Positions 43,616-52,200 of a stretch of DNA of 64,000 nucleotides are shown here, one piece after another. The stretch's first letter is position 1. Every line of letters begins with the position of its first letter. A program made the translations under genes and the position numbers. The notes under the pieces are model-generated. The model was given only the letters and a program-made list of their open reading frames with translations, was not told the origin of the DNA and did no database searches. Source of the DNA: Phenylobacterium immobile (ATCC 35973) (GTDB taxonomy: Bacteria; Pseudomonadota; Alphaproteobacteria; Caulobacterales; Caulobacteraceae); the NCBI RefSeq assembly GCF_001375595.1, contig NZ_CVJQ01000001.1, positions 806,001-870,000 of the forward strand. The letters are read 5' to 3'.

Positions 43616-44278
43616 TCAGATGTCTGGCGACCAGAACACCCGCACCGGAACCCTGTCCTGCGCTAATAGGGCGTGGACCGGCAGGCCCTCGCCTTCAAGA
43701 ACCTCGCGCTTCTTCTCGCCAGCGATCAACAGGAAGATGGCGCGAGACTGCAACAACGCCGCAAAGGTCATGCTGATCCGCGCCAGGGGCGGCGAACCGT
43801 AACCAGCCGGCATGGAAACCACCCAGCGCTCGTCGTCAGGGTTCATCGCGTCGGGCACCAGCGGGCTGCCCGGGATCAGGGCGGCGATATGGCCGTCTTC
43901 GCCCATGCCCAGCATGACCGCGTCGAAAGGCGACTGGGCCCATAACGCGTCCTCGGCGTCCTCGGTCAGGGGAAGGAAGCGTGAGACGGCCGCCTCGTCG
44001 ATCAGCAGTCGGTCCTTTAGAAGCTTTACGTTGGACTCCGGATGGGTGTCCGGCACCAGCCGGTCATCGGAGAGGGTGACGACGACACGGCCCCACTCCA
44101 GGTCCAACTTCGACAGTCGGTCGTAGACAGGCCCCGGCATCCGTCCGCCCGTCGCGACGAGGGTGGAGTGCATGTTCTGCGCGTTGCCAACCCTGATGGC
44201 GTCGGCGACGGCGTTGGCGACGGCGTCGGCCAAGGCGGCATGGGAGGCGTAGGTTTCGATCATGGGAGTCTCAGTCAT
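43616..44278 (-). CDS. pgl: 6-phosphogluconolactonase
   Basis: A 220-aa enzyme of the DevB/Pgl type, hydrolysing 6-phosphoglucono-lactone. ATGGRMPGPVYDRL, SDDRLVP and GMGEDGHIAALIPGSP (with the catalytic His) are family motifs. It opens the operon pgl-edd-glk-eda. Glucose-6-phosphate dehydrogenase (zwf), often next to it in Caulobacter, is not present in the window. The start ATG has no strong ribosome-binding site; an in-frame ATG five codons later is possible. Confidence 0.92.
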   Translation of the reverse strand: MTETPMIETYASHAALADAVANAVADAIRVGNAQNMHSTLVATGGRMPGPVYDRLSKLDLEWGRVVVTLSDDRLVPDTHPESNVKLLKDRLLIDEAAVSRFLPLTEDAEDALWAQSPFDAVMLGMGEDGHIAALIPGSPLVPDAMNPDDERWVVSMPAGYGSPPLARISMTFAALLQSRAIFLLIAGEKKREVLEGEGLPVHALLAQDRVPVRVFWSPDI

Positions 44279-44354
44279 CCAGGCAATTCAGCACAGTCGC
44301 GCGCCCGCTTCGACGCCGTTTTTCAGGCGCCTGGACGAATCAATACTGCGCTGC

Positions 44355-44379
44355 GGAACTTTTCGGGCGATCGATCGAT
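44355..44379 (+). promoter_or_regulatory. EcfG-like promoter before glycosyltransferase
   Basis: GGAAC-N16-CGAT, one mismatch from the general-stress EcfG/SigT form GGAAC-N16-CGTT. It lies 73 bases before the glycosyltransferase ATG. Candidate only. Confidence 0.4.
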
Positions 44380-44451
44380 AAGGAGTCGCGTGTTCGGCCG
44401 CCGGGATCGCCTGGGCGGCGGGGAATCCGCGAGAGCCGGGGATGTCGTCCA

Positions 44452-45513
44452 ATGAGAATCGCTCAGATCACGCCTCTCTATGAAGCCGTGCCCCCGAAGC
44501 TGTATGGCGGCACTGAACGTGTCGTCGCCCACCTTACGGACGCCCTTGTCGACCTTGGCCACGATGTGACCCTGTTCGCCAGCGCCGATGCACAGACAAA
44601 GGCGCGGCTGGTGCCGGTGCGCGACCAGGCGATCCGGTTGGACCCCGAGCCTCTGAAGTCGGACCTCGCGGCTCACATGGCGATGATCGCCGAGGTGCGC
44701 AGCCGGGCCGACGCCTTCGATGTCATCCACTTCCATACCGACATGATCCACTTCCCGTTCTTCGAAGAGGACGCGGGCAAGACGTTGACCACCCTGCATG
44801 GGCGCCTCGACCTGAAGGATCTGGCCGGCGTCTATCATCGCTGGTCGCAGTTTCCGCTGGTGTCGATCAGCGATGACCAGAGGAAGCCCCTGGCCTTCGC
44901 CAACTGGGCCGCCACGGTGCACCACGGCATGGCCGAGGACATCTACCTGCCGAGCGTGAAGGACCAGGGTTACCTGGCCTTTCTCGGCCGGATGTCGCCC
45001 GAGAAGGGTCCTGACCGGGCGATTGAGATCGCCAAACGTGTTGGCATGCCGCTGAAGATGGCCGCCAAGATCGACAACGCCGACAAGGCCTATTTCGAGA
45101 CGGCGATCCGCCCGCTGCTTGACCACCCGCTGATCGAGTTCGTCGGCGAGATCGGCGACTCCGGCAAGTCGGCCTTCCTCGGCGGCGCGGCCGCCTTGCT
45201 GTTCCCCATCGAATGGCCGGAGCCCTTTGGCCTTGTCATGATCGAGGCCATGGCCTGCGGCACGCCAGTGATCGCCTACAACTATGGTTCGGTGCCTGAA
45301 GTGATCGAGAACGGGCTGACCGGCTTCATCGTAAACAGCGAAGCTGAAGCCGCCGCGGCCGTCGATCGACTGGGCGAACTCAGCCGCGCGGCGATCCGCA
45401 ACCGCTTTGAGGCGCGCTACTCGGCCACGGCCATGGCGCGCCGTTATCTGGACATCTATGCGCGCTTAGGTTCGACCGAGGCGGCGGAGTTGGGTCGCGC
45501 CGCCGCCGAGTGA
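44452..45513 (+). CDS. Glycosyltransferase family 4 protein
   Basis: A 353-aa GT-B glycosyltransferase of family GT4. The N-terminal acceptor domain has PPKLYGGTERVVAHLTDAL and FASADA; the donor domain has FLGRMSPEKGPDRAIEIA near residue 180 and the EX7E-like signature EPFGLVMIEAMACGTPVIA near 258. It probably forms a glycosidic bond on a surface or storage glycan. It pairs with the glucosidase gene downstream, eight bases after its stop. Confidence 0.9.
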   Translation: MRIAQITPLYEAVPPKLYGGTERVVAHLTDALVDLGHDVTLFASADAQTKARLVPVRDQAIRLDPEPLKSDLAAHMAMIAEVRSRADAFDVIHFHTDMIHFPFFEEDAGKTLTTLHGRLDLKDLAGVYHRWSQFPLVSISDDQRKPLAFANWAATVHHGMAEDIYLPSVKDQGYLAFLGRMSPEKGPDRAIEIAKRVGMPLKMAAKIDNADKAYFETAIRPLLDHPLIEFVGEIGDSGKSAFLGGAAALLFPIEWPEPFGLVMIEAMACGTPVIAYNYGSVPEVIENGLTGFIVNSEAEAAAAVDRLGELSRAAIRNRFEARYSATAMARRYLDIYARLGSTEAAELGRAAAE

Positions 45514-45521
45514 GATGACGG

Positions 45522-47675
45522 ATGGATGACCTAGGCTCAGCCCCAGCAGCCATTGGCCAGCTGGGCGAAACCCATGAACCGCGCGTCCCCTCCAAGCTTT
45601 ATGCGCTGAAGGACCGCGACACTTTCATTGTCGCTGACGCCATGGGCGACATCGCTGGTCAGGGTGACGGCTTCTTCCACGACGATACGCGGCTGCTCTC
45701 GCGGTTCCGCATTCTGCTGGGCGGCCAACCGCCGTCGCTCCTGTCGGCCGCGATCAGCCGTGACAACGTCTATTTCACCTCGCATTGCGCGAACCAGAAC
45801 CTGCCGCTGCCCGGCGGCCCTGGAGCCCCCCCTGGCGTCCTGCACATCGAGCGCAAACGCTTCCTTTGGCAGGATCGGCTCTATGAGCGGATCAGCCTGG
45901 TCAACTATAGCCGCGACGAGGTCATCGTCCCGCTGGTGATCGAGTTCGCCGCTGACTTTCACGACATGTTCGAGGTGCGCGGCCTGAAGCGTCCACGCAA
46001 CGGCGAATATGCGACGCCGCAGATTAATGGCCGCTCGATCCGGTTCGGCTACATGGGGCTCGACGGCAAGGAACGCGCCAGCGTCATAAGTTTCTCGGAT
46101 CCGCCTGGGCGTCTCACCGAAGGCAGGGCCGAGTTCATGTACCCGCTCAGGCCCGAGGGGAAGCTGGATCTCTATATCGAAGTCGGACTCCACGACGGCC
46201 TGGTTCCCAGCCGCGAGCGGTTCGCGGAACAGGCGACCCATGCGCGCATGGACATGCGCGCCCGCCGTCGCCACGGCGCGCGCATTCGAAGCTCCGGTCG
46301 GCTGTTCAACGAGTGGCTGGAGAAGTCACGCGCTGACCTCGCGCTGCTGACCAGCATGATGGATACCGGCCCCTATCCGTATGCCGGCATTCCCTGGTTC
46401 TCGACGGCGTTCGGCCGCGATGCGATCATCACCGCCTGGCAAATTCTGTGGTTTGAGCCCTCGCTGGCCAAGGGCGTGCTGACCTACCTCGCCAAGCATC
46501 AGGCCGAAGAGGTCTCGACCTTTCGCGACTCCGCGCCGGGCAAGATCATGCACGAAACGCGCAAGGGCGAGATGGCGGCCTTGGGTGAGGTTCCCTTCGG
46601 CCGCTACTACGGCGGGGTCGACACGACGCCCTTGTTTGTCGCCCTGGCGGGCGCCTATGCGGAGCGCACGGGCGACATGGCGCTGATCGACCAGCTATGG
46701 CCGCACCTGGAACGCGCGCTTCATTGGATTGAGGCCTATGGCGACAGCGACCGCGATGGCTTGATCGACTATGCGCGCGGCCAGGAAAGCGGCCTGGCCA
46801 ACCAGGGCTGGAAGGATAGTCACGACTCGATCTTCCACGCGGACGGCCGGTTTCCAAACGGGCCCATCGCGCTGGTCGAGGTGCAGGGTTACGCCTACGG
46901 CGCCTATGCGGCGATGGCCAAACTCGCGAAACGGCGGGGCGAAGATGCGGCCGCCGAGCGTTGGACGATCAAGGCCGCCCGGCTGCAGGCCGAGGTCGAG
47001 CGCCGCTTCTGGATGGAGGAGAAGGGCTTCTACGCCATCGCCATCGATGGCGAGAGTCAGCCCTGCGAGGTCCTTAGCTCCAACCCAGGGCATCTGCTGC
47101 TGATGGGCCTGCCGTCACCGGAGCGCGCCCAGGCCGTGACGCAGAAGCTGTTGGCCACCGAATTCAGCTCGGGTTGGGGCGTACGCACGCTGGCGCTCGG
47201 CGAAAGCCGGTTCAATCCGATGTCCTACCACAACGGCTCGGTCTGGCCGCACGACACGGCCATCTGCGCCATGGGCATGTCGCTCTATGGCGAGCGCGAT
47301 GGCGTGGTCCAGTTGACTGCGGCGCTCTTTGAAACAGCCGCCAATTTCGAAATGCGCCTGCCCGAGCTCTTCTGCGGCTTCGCGCGCAACGCGGGCGAGC
47401 CGCCGGTGGCCTATCCGGTGGCCTGCCTGCCGCAGGCCTGGGCGGCGGGCTCGGTGTTCATGACGCTGCAGGCTTGCCTCGGCCTGACCGTGGATGGCGT
47501 GGCCGGCGAGATCACAATTCGCGATCCGCGTCTGCCGATCGGCATCGACCGCGTCCAGATCGACCGGTTGCGGGTGGGCGACGAGAGGGTGACGCTGGTC
47601 TTCGAACGCATCGGCGGCCGGGTCATGGTGACCACGCTGGGCCGGCCGAAGACGCCGGTCCGTCTGATCGGCTAG
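45522..47675 (+). CDS. Amylo-alpha-1,6-glucosidase-like protein (GDE type)
   Basis: A 717-aa cytosolic glycosidase. The N-terminal beta domain (about residues 25-230, GDE_N_bis type) includes TFIVADAMGDI and FFHDDTRLLSRF. The C-terminal (alpha/alpha)6-barrel (about 270-680) has PYAGIPWFSTAFGRDAIIT, NQGWKDSHDSIFHADG and YHNGSVWPHDTAI, where the acidic residues are the likely catalytic pair. Relatives trim alpha-1,6 branches or act on sucrose- or trehalose-like sugars. It is probably co-expressed with the GT4 gene. Its stop overlaps the convergent DUF1365 gene. Confidence 0.88.
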   Translation: MDDLGSAPAAIGQLGETHEPRVPSKLYALKDRDTFIVADAMGDIAGQGDGFFHDDTRLLSRFRILLGGQPPSLLSAAISRDNVYFTSHCANQNLPLPGGPGAPPGVLHIERKRFLWQDRLYERISLVNYSRDEVIVPLVIEFAADFHDMFEVRGLKRPRNGEYATPQINGRSIRFGYMGLDGKERASVISFSDPPGRLTEGRAEFMYPLRPEGKLDLYIEVGLHDGLVPSRERFAEQATHARMDMRARRRHGARIRSSGRLFNEWLEKSRADLALLTSMMDTGPYPYAGIPWFSTAFGRDAIITAWQILWFEPSLAKGVLTYLAKHQAEEVSTFRDSAPGKIMHETRKGEMAALGEVPFGRYYGGVDTTPLFVALAGAYAERTGDMALIDQLWPHLERALHWIEAYGDSDRDGLIDYARGQESGLANQGWKDSHDSIFHADGRFPNGPIALVEVQGYAYGAYAAMAKLAKRRGEDAAAERWTIKAARLQAEVERRFWMEEKGFYAIAIDGESQPCEVLSSNPGHLLLMGLPSPERAQAVTQKLLATEFSSGWGVRTLALGESRFNPMSYHNGSVWPHDTAICAMGMSLYGERDGVVQLTAALFETAANFEMRLPELFCGFARNAGEPPVAYPVACLPQAWAAGSVFMTLQACLGLTVDGVAGEITIRDPRLPIGIDRVQIDRLRVGDERVTLVFERIGGRVMVTTLGRPKTPVRLIG

Positions 47676-48421
47676 CGGCGGACGGTCAGCGGTTCGCGCG
47701 GGACCGGCGGTCGCGTGCGAACCTTCTCGCCCTTCAGCCAGATTTTCAGCGCCTCCCAGTGGATGGCGCTCAGCACGCCTAGGGTCATCCACGGATGGCC
47801 GGCCCAAGCTCTGAAAAGCGCCTGGTCGCTCAAGGCGCGGCGTTCGCCGGCGAAGGCGGTCGCAAGGATTGGGCCATCGGCGTCCGAGACGTTGACGGCG
47901 ACGGCCACGCGATCGCCCGGCGGGGTCGTCTGGAAGGCGTAGCTCAGGTCCATGTCCATGAAGGGCGACACGTAGAACCTCTTATCGATCCGGGGCTCGG
48001 CGTCGGCCGGGATCAGATAGCTGTGCCGCTCGCCGAAGGTGTTGTTGACCTCATAGAGGGTAGCGGTCAGGGCGCCCGCTACATCGTGGCAGAAGAACAC
48101 CGTGAGCGGATTGAACGCCGAACCGAGTACCGCCGGCATCGCCAGCATCTCGATCCGTCCCCCGCCGGCGACGCCGGCTCGCGCCAGGTGGCCCTCGATC
48201 TGCGCCTTCAGCGGCGTGCCTGTGCCGTCGCCATGGCGGCGCGGGTAAAGGCTGAGCAGATTGAAGCGTCCGAGCGAGAACAGGCGCAGGCGCGCGTCCA
48301 GTTCGGCCGCCTCGTCGAGATCGATGGCCAGCATGAAGATGCGGTATTTCAGCCGGTGCGCCCGAGGCCTTTTGCGGACGTGGGTGACTACGCCCGCATA
48401 GAGGCCCGAACGGACGCTCAT
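47672..48421 (-). CDS. DUF1365 protein
   Basis: A 249-aa protein of the DUF1365 family, with RLKYRIFMLAIDLDEA near the start and FNPLTVFFCHD and YEVNNTFGERHSY as hallmarks. It is found with FAD oxidoreductases and Cfa-type methyltransferases in singlet-oxygen/ChrR-type regulons of Rhodobacter and relatives, linked to fatty acid modification. The biochemical role is unknown. The ATG at 48421 overlaps the upstream stop by four bases. It is convergent with the glucosidase gene. Confidence 0.85.
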   Translation of the reverse strand: MSVRSGLYAGVVTHVRKRPRAHRLKYRIFMLAIDLDEAAELDARLRLFSLGRFNLLSLYPRRHGDGTGTPLKAQIEGHLARAGVAGGGRIEMLAMPAVLGSAFNPLTVFFCHDVAGALTATLYEVNNTFGERHSYLIPADAEPRIDKRFYVSPFMDMDLSYAFQTTPPGDRVAVAVNVSDADGPILATAFAGERRALSDQALFRAWAGHPWMTLGVLSAIHWEALKIWLKGEKVRTRPPVPREPLTVRR

Positions 48422-49752
48422 GCGGCCTGGGTCTGGGGCTGCAGGTGGATGCGCGCGGATTCGTTCTCCACCGTCCACGGCCGGCGCACGCCGCCCAAGG
48501 CCTCTGCGACCCCCAGGCCTGACTGCAGGCCGTCCTCATGGAAGCCGTGTCCGAAGTACGACCCGCAGAACCAGGTGCGGTTCCGCCCTTGCAGGCTCCA
48601 CAATTGGCGTTGGGCGGCGATGGCGGCGGCGTCGAACATCGGGTGATGGTAGTCGCGGCTGCGGATGATTGTCTCGGGCGCCGGCCGCGTGATCGGGTTC
48701 AGGGTGACAAGAATGTCCTTGTCGGCGCCCTCGAGCCCCTGCAGCCGGTTCATCCAATAGGTCACGCAGCCATCGTCGGGACGATTGCGAGCGCCGATGT
48801 GGTTCCAACTGGCCCAGGCGCGCCGACGGCGCGGCATCAGGCGGGCGTCAGTGTGGAGTACGACGGTGTTGGCGCTGTAACGGATGGTCTCCAGGAGGCG
48901 GATTTCGTCGGCGCTTGGCCGCGCCAGCATCATCCGCGCCTGGTCAGCGTGGGTGGCGATGACAACCTCGTCGAAGCCATGAGTCTGACCGTCGGCGCGC
49001 TTCAGGGTCACGCCGTCAGCGTCACGGTGGATCGCCGCGACAGCCGCGCCCGTGCGGACCTCGCCGCGGAACTCCTCGACCAGCCGGGAGACATAGGCGC
49101 GGCTTCCGCCTTCGACTGTGCGCCACCGGCCGCGGCCCAGGAACTGCATCATGCCGTGGTTCTGGAAGAAGCGGATTAGCGAGGCGGCCGGGAATGCGCC
49201 GACTCGCGAGAGCGGCGTCGACCAGATGGCGGCCGCCTGAGGCAAAATATGATCGTTCCGGAACGCCTCCCCGTAGCCGCCCTCGCGCAGGTAGTCGTCA
49301 AGCGAGGTCAGCGGGCCTTCCAGCGCCGCGAAGTCCTTTGGGCTTTCCCTGTAGAACCGGGCGATGTCGCGCAGCATGCCCCAGAAACGTGCGCTGAAGA
49401 GGTTGCGGGTCTGAGCGAAAACACCGCGGGCTCCATAGCTGGAATATTCGAACGCGCCGCTGTCGAGGCTGATGCTGAGCGACATATCCGCAGGCCGGCT
49501 GGCCACATTCAGGTGGTCCAAGAGTGCGGTGAAGTTTGGGTAGTTGGCCTCGTTGTAGACGATGAAGCCGGTGTCCACGGGCACAGGGCCATTGCGGCCG
49601 GGCGCCTCGGCGGTGTCGGCATGGCCACCCAGGCGCTGATCGGCCTCGAACAGCGTCACCCGGTGTCGTTGCGAGAGCAGCCAAGCCGCCGAGAGGCCAG
49701 CGATCCCGCCGCCGACGACGGCGATATTCAGCGGCCTAGCACCCAGATCCAT
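48418..49752 (-). CDS. FAD-dependent amine-oxidase-like oxidoreductase
   Basis: A 444-aa flavoprotein with the N-terminal FAD loop IAVVGGGIAGLSAAWLL near residue 10, FEADQRLGGHADT near 35, TGFIVYNEANYPN and a C-terminal GSYFGHGFHEDGLQSG that closes the FAD site. It is similar to the oxidoreductases found beside Cfa synthases, where one family member works on methylated fatty acids en route to furan lipids. It precedes DUF1365 with a four-base overlap. Its promoter lies in the large palindrome at 49801-49854. Confidence 0.88.
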   Translation of the reverse strand: MDLGARPLNIAVVGGGIAGLSAAWLLSQRHRVTLFEADQRLGGHADTAEAPGRNGPVPVDTGFIVYNEANYPNFTALLDHLNVASRPADMSLSISLDSGAFEYSSYGARGVFAQTRNLFSARFWGMLRDIARFYRESPKDFAALEGPLTSLDDYLREGGYGEAFRNDHILPQAAAIWSTPLSRVGAFPAASLIRFFQNHGMMQFLGRGRWRTVEGGSRAYVSRLVEEFRGEVRTGAAVAAIHRDADGVTLKRADGQTHGFDEVVIATHADQARMMLARPSADEIRLLETIRYSANTVVLHTDARLMPRRRRAWASWNHIGARNRPDDGCVTYWMNRLQGLEGADKDILVTLNPITRPAPETIIRSRDYHHPMFDAAAIAAQRQLWSLQGRNRTWFCGSYFGHGFHEDGLQSGLGVAEALGGVRRPWTVENESARIHLQPQTQAA

Positions 49753-49800
49753 CTCAACCCCTGTTTTCGCCTCCGCAGCCGACCGACTGCCGTTTCCGAA

Positions 49801-49854
49801 GCTACGGCGGAGCCCGGCCGGTGGATGCATCCGCCTGTCCGGCTCCACCGTAAC
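49801..49854. promoter_or_regulatory. 54-bp imperfect palindrome, bidirectional promoter region
   Basis: Twenty-one of 27 base pairs match about a centre at GGATGCATCC (49823-49832). The arms end in TACGG / CCGTA. It lies between divergent transcripts: 49 bases before the FAD gene start and 18 before the DUF1295 start. Each arm contains GCATCC-N17-GTA, so it can be read as two mirrored promoter elements, or as a site for a dimeric regulator. Confidence 0.6.
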
Positions 49855-49872
49855 GCCTTCAGGAGACAGATC

Positions 49873-50691
49873 GTGCTGATGCCGCTCGCCTATATATTGG
49901 CCGTCTTGATGCTGATGAGCTCGGTCATGGGCGCGGCGTGGCTGTTCTGCCGCCGGATGCGAAACGGCGGCTGGACTGACGTCTTCTGGACCTTCGGCAC
50001 GGGTGTGGGCCTGGCTGCTGCGGCCATGGCTCCCATCGGCGGCCAGACAGCGCCTTCCCTGAGACAAGTCTTCAGCGCCATCCTGGTGTCGATCTGGGCG
50101 GCCAGGCTTGGTGGTTATGTCGCCAGTCGGGTGGCGGGCAAGCCTGAGGACCGTCGCTACGCTGGCTTCCGCAAGGCGTGGGGCGAGCAGTACGAGCTGC
50201 GGATGCTGGGCGTTTCCCTGGTCCAGGCGCCGGCGACAACGCTCTTGGCGCTTTCCGTTTTCGCTGCGGCCCATCGCCCCCAGCCCGGCCTTGACCTGCG
50301 TGATGGTCTGGCCTTCGCCGTCCTGGCGGCGGCCATCGCGGGCGAGGCTTTGGCCGACCGCCAGATGGCGGTGTTCCGACGCGATCCGGCAAGCCACGGC
50401 AAGGTCGCCGACCGCGGCCTATGGGCCTGGTCGCGCCATCCCAATTACTTCTTCGAATGGACCGCATGGCTCGCCTGGCCGGTCATGGCCCTCGACGTCA
50501 GCCGCCCGGCCACCTTGCTGACCCTGATCGCACCCGTCGTCATGTACCTGGTGCTGACGCGCGGCACCGGCATTCCACCGCTGGAAGAGGCGATGCTCCA
50601 ATCCCGCGGCGAGGCCTACCGGCGTTACCAGGCGCGCACGAGCACGTTCTTTCCATTGCCACCCCGTTCGCGACCCAAGGGTTCCGTCTAG
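49873..50691 (+). CDS. DUF1295 membrane protein
   Basis: A 272-aa integral membrane protein of the DUF1295 (steroid-reductase-like) family. About seven hydrophobic helices and the motif RHPNYFFEWTAWLAWP near residue 195 are characteristic. Members may act in lipid methylation or reduction. The GTG at 49873 is chosen because AGGAG lies seven bases upstream; the in-frame ATG at 49879 is an alternative. It is immediately followed by the Cfa-like gene with no gap. Confidence 0.85.
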   Translation: MLMPLAYILAVLMLMSSVMGAAWLFCRRMRNGGWTDVFWTFGTGVGLAAAAMAPIGGQTAPSLRQVFSAILVSIWAARLGGYVASRVAGKPEDRRYAGFRKAWGEQYELRMLGVSLVQAPATTLLALSVFAAAHRPQPGLDLRDGLAFAVLAAAIAGEALADRQMAVFRRDPASHGKVADRGLWAWSRHPNYFFEWTAWLAWPVMALDVSRPATLLTLIAPVVMYLVLTRGTGIPPLEEAMLQSRGEAYRRYQARTSTFFPLPPRSRPKGSV

Positions 50692-51720
50692 ATGTCGATG
50701 ATCGCCCGGGCCGTGACGGCCTTTGAAAATGCGCCGGTCCCAGATGTGGTGCGCCGCGCTGCGGTAGGCCTGCTGGTGGAGAACGCGCGTCGCGGCCTGG
50801 GTCTTGCGCCGGCTGATGCGGAAGACCGCTTCCTCGCCGCCAACGCCGGGCGTCCCATCGCTGAACACGCCGACGCCGCCAACCGTCAGCACTACGAAGT
50901 GCCTGCAGCCTTTTTCGAGACCGTGCTTGGACCCCGGCTCAAATACTCTTGCTGTTACTATCCGACCGGCGCTGAGACGCTCGCCCAGGCCGAAGATCTA
51001 GCGCTCGCGGCCACCGCAGAGCGCGCCGAGTTGCGTGACGGGCAGGAAGTCCTCGAACTGGGCTGCGGCTGGGGGTCGTTGTCGCTATGGATGGCCTGGT
51101 CTTATCCCAAGTCGAAGATCACCGCGGTCTCGAACTCCGCCTCCCAGGCCGAGTTCATCCGTGCGCGGGCCACGACGCTGGGCCTGGACAACCTGGCGGT
51201 CATCACGGCCGACATGAACCAGTTCCAGCCGCTGAAGCGCTATGACCGGGTCGTCTCAGTGGAGATGTTCGAGCACATGGCCAATTGGCGACGCCTGCTT
51301 GAGAACGTGCGCGGCTGGTTGAAGCCGGAAGGTCGGCTGTTTATTCATGTGTTCACGCACCGCACCACGCCCTACGCCTTCGATGCAGCCGATGAGGCGG
51401 ACTGGATCGCGAAGTACTTTTTCACTGGCGGCGTCATGCCCAGCCACGGGCTGATCCGTCGGTTTCCCGACCTGTTCGAGGTGGAAGCCGAGTGGATCTG
51501 GGACGGTCGCCATTATGAGCGGACCGCCCTCGACTGGCTGGCCAACTATGACGCCGCCCGCGAGCGTATCCGGCCGATCCTTCGGCAGACGTACGGCCGC
51601 GACGCCGCGCTTTGGGGCCGGCGCTGGCGGCTGTTCTTCCTGGCGACCGCCGGCCTGTTCGGCGCGCGCAAGGGATCGGAGTGGGCGGTCAGCCATTACC
51701 GGCTGAGGCCCGTCGCCTGA
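50692..51720 (+). CDS. Cyclopropane-fatty-acyl-phospholipid synthase family protein
   Basis: A 342-aa SAM-dependent methyltransferase of the Cfa/mycolic acid cyclopropane synthase family. Residues around HYEVPAAFFETVLGPRLKYSCCYYP and the SAM loop VLELGCGWGSLSLWMA near 118 are diagnostic; EMFEHMANW follows. It adds a methylene or methyl to unsaturated lipids at the membrane surface. In the lipid cluster with DUF1295, DUF2177, DUF1365 and the FAD oxidoreductase, a furan or cyclopropane lipid product is plausible. The ATG is immediately after the DUF1295 stop. Confidence 0.9.
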   Translation: MSMIARAVTAFENAPVPDVVRRAAVGLLVENARRGLGLAPADAEDRFLAANAGRPIAEHADAANRQHYEVPAAFFETVLGPRLKYSCCYYPTGAETLAQAEDLALAATAERAELRDGQEVLELGCGWGSLSLWMAWSYPKSKITAVSNSASQAEFIRARATTLGLDNLAVITADMNQFQPLKRYDRVVSVEMFEHMANWRRLLENVRGWLKPEGRLFIHVFTHRTTPYAFDAADEADWIAKYFFTGGVMPSHGLIRRFPDLFEVEAEWIWDGRHYERTALDWLANYDAARERIRPILRQTYGRDAALWGRRWRLFFLATAGLFGARKGSEWAVSHYRLRPVA

Positions 51721-51735
51721 GCCAAGGAGCCTTCG

Positions 51736-52140
51736 ATGGCCTATGTCGCCGCCTACCTCGCCGCCGGCGTTGTCTTCGCCCTGCTCGACGGCGTCTGGCT
51801 GACCCTCGCGGGGCCGCGCCTCTACCAGCCGATTCTCGGCGAGTTGCTAGCGCCGAAGCCGCGCCTGGGCGTGGCGGTGATCTTCTACCTGACCTACATA
51901 CTGGGCATCGTCCTGCTGGCTATCGCTCCGACGCGCGACGAGGCCTGGACGAGGACGGCGTTGACCGGCGCGATGCTGGGCGCCATGGCCTACGCCACCT
52001 ATGACCTGACCAATCAGGCGACCCTGAAGGTTTGGTCGACCAAGATCACCCTGATGGATATCGGCTGGGGAGCCTTCGTCACGGCCGCCGGCGCAATCGC
52101 TGGCGTCATGGCGCTACGCTGGGCTGAGCGGACGTTCTGA
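51736..52140 (+). CDS. DUF2177 membrane protein
   Basis: A 134-aa protein with four hydrophobic helices and the family segment MAYATYDLTNQATLK near residue 77. The DUF2177 family is often found in Cfa/oxidoreductase clusters; its role is unknown. AAGGAG precedes the ATG at a good distance. It is the last of three genes on the plus side of the lipid cluster. Confidence 0.85.
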   Translation: MAYVAAYLAAGVVFALLDGVWLTLAGPRLYQPILGELLAPKPRLGVAVIFYLTYILGIVLLAIAPTRDEAWTRTALTGAMLGAMAYATYDLTNQATLKVWSTKITLMDIGWGAFVTAAGAIAGVMALRWAERTF

Positions 52141-52200
52141 GCAACATCGGGTCAGAAACCGTGTTTGGCGGCGATGAGGCCTGCATGCCATCTAGCCGCC

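Noticed and set aside
42105-43802. A 565-codon plus-strand frame antisense to edd
   Set aside because: It mirrors the well-supported edd gene and has the Arg/Gly/His-rich composition of a shadow frame in GC-rich DNA. No motif or ribosome-binding site supports it.
49249-49872. Long N-terminal extension of the DUF1295 frame
   Set aside because: This stretch is antisense to the start of the FAD oxidoreductase gene and crosses the palindrome; the GTG at 49873 with AGGAG is the likely start.
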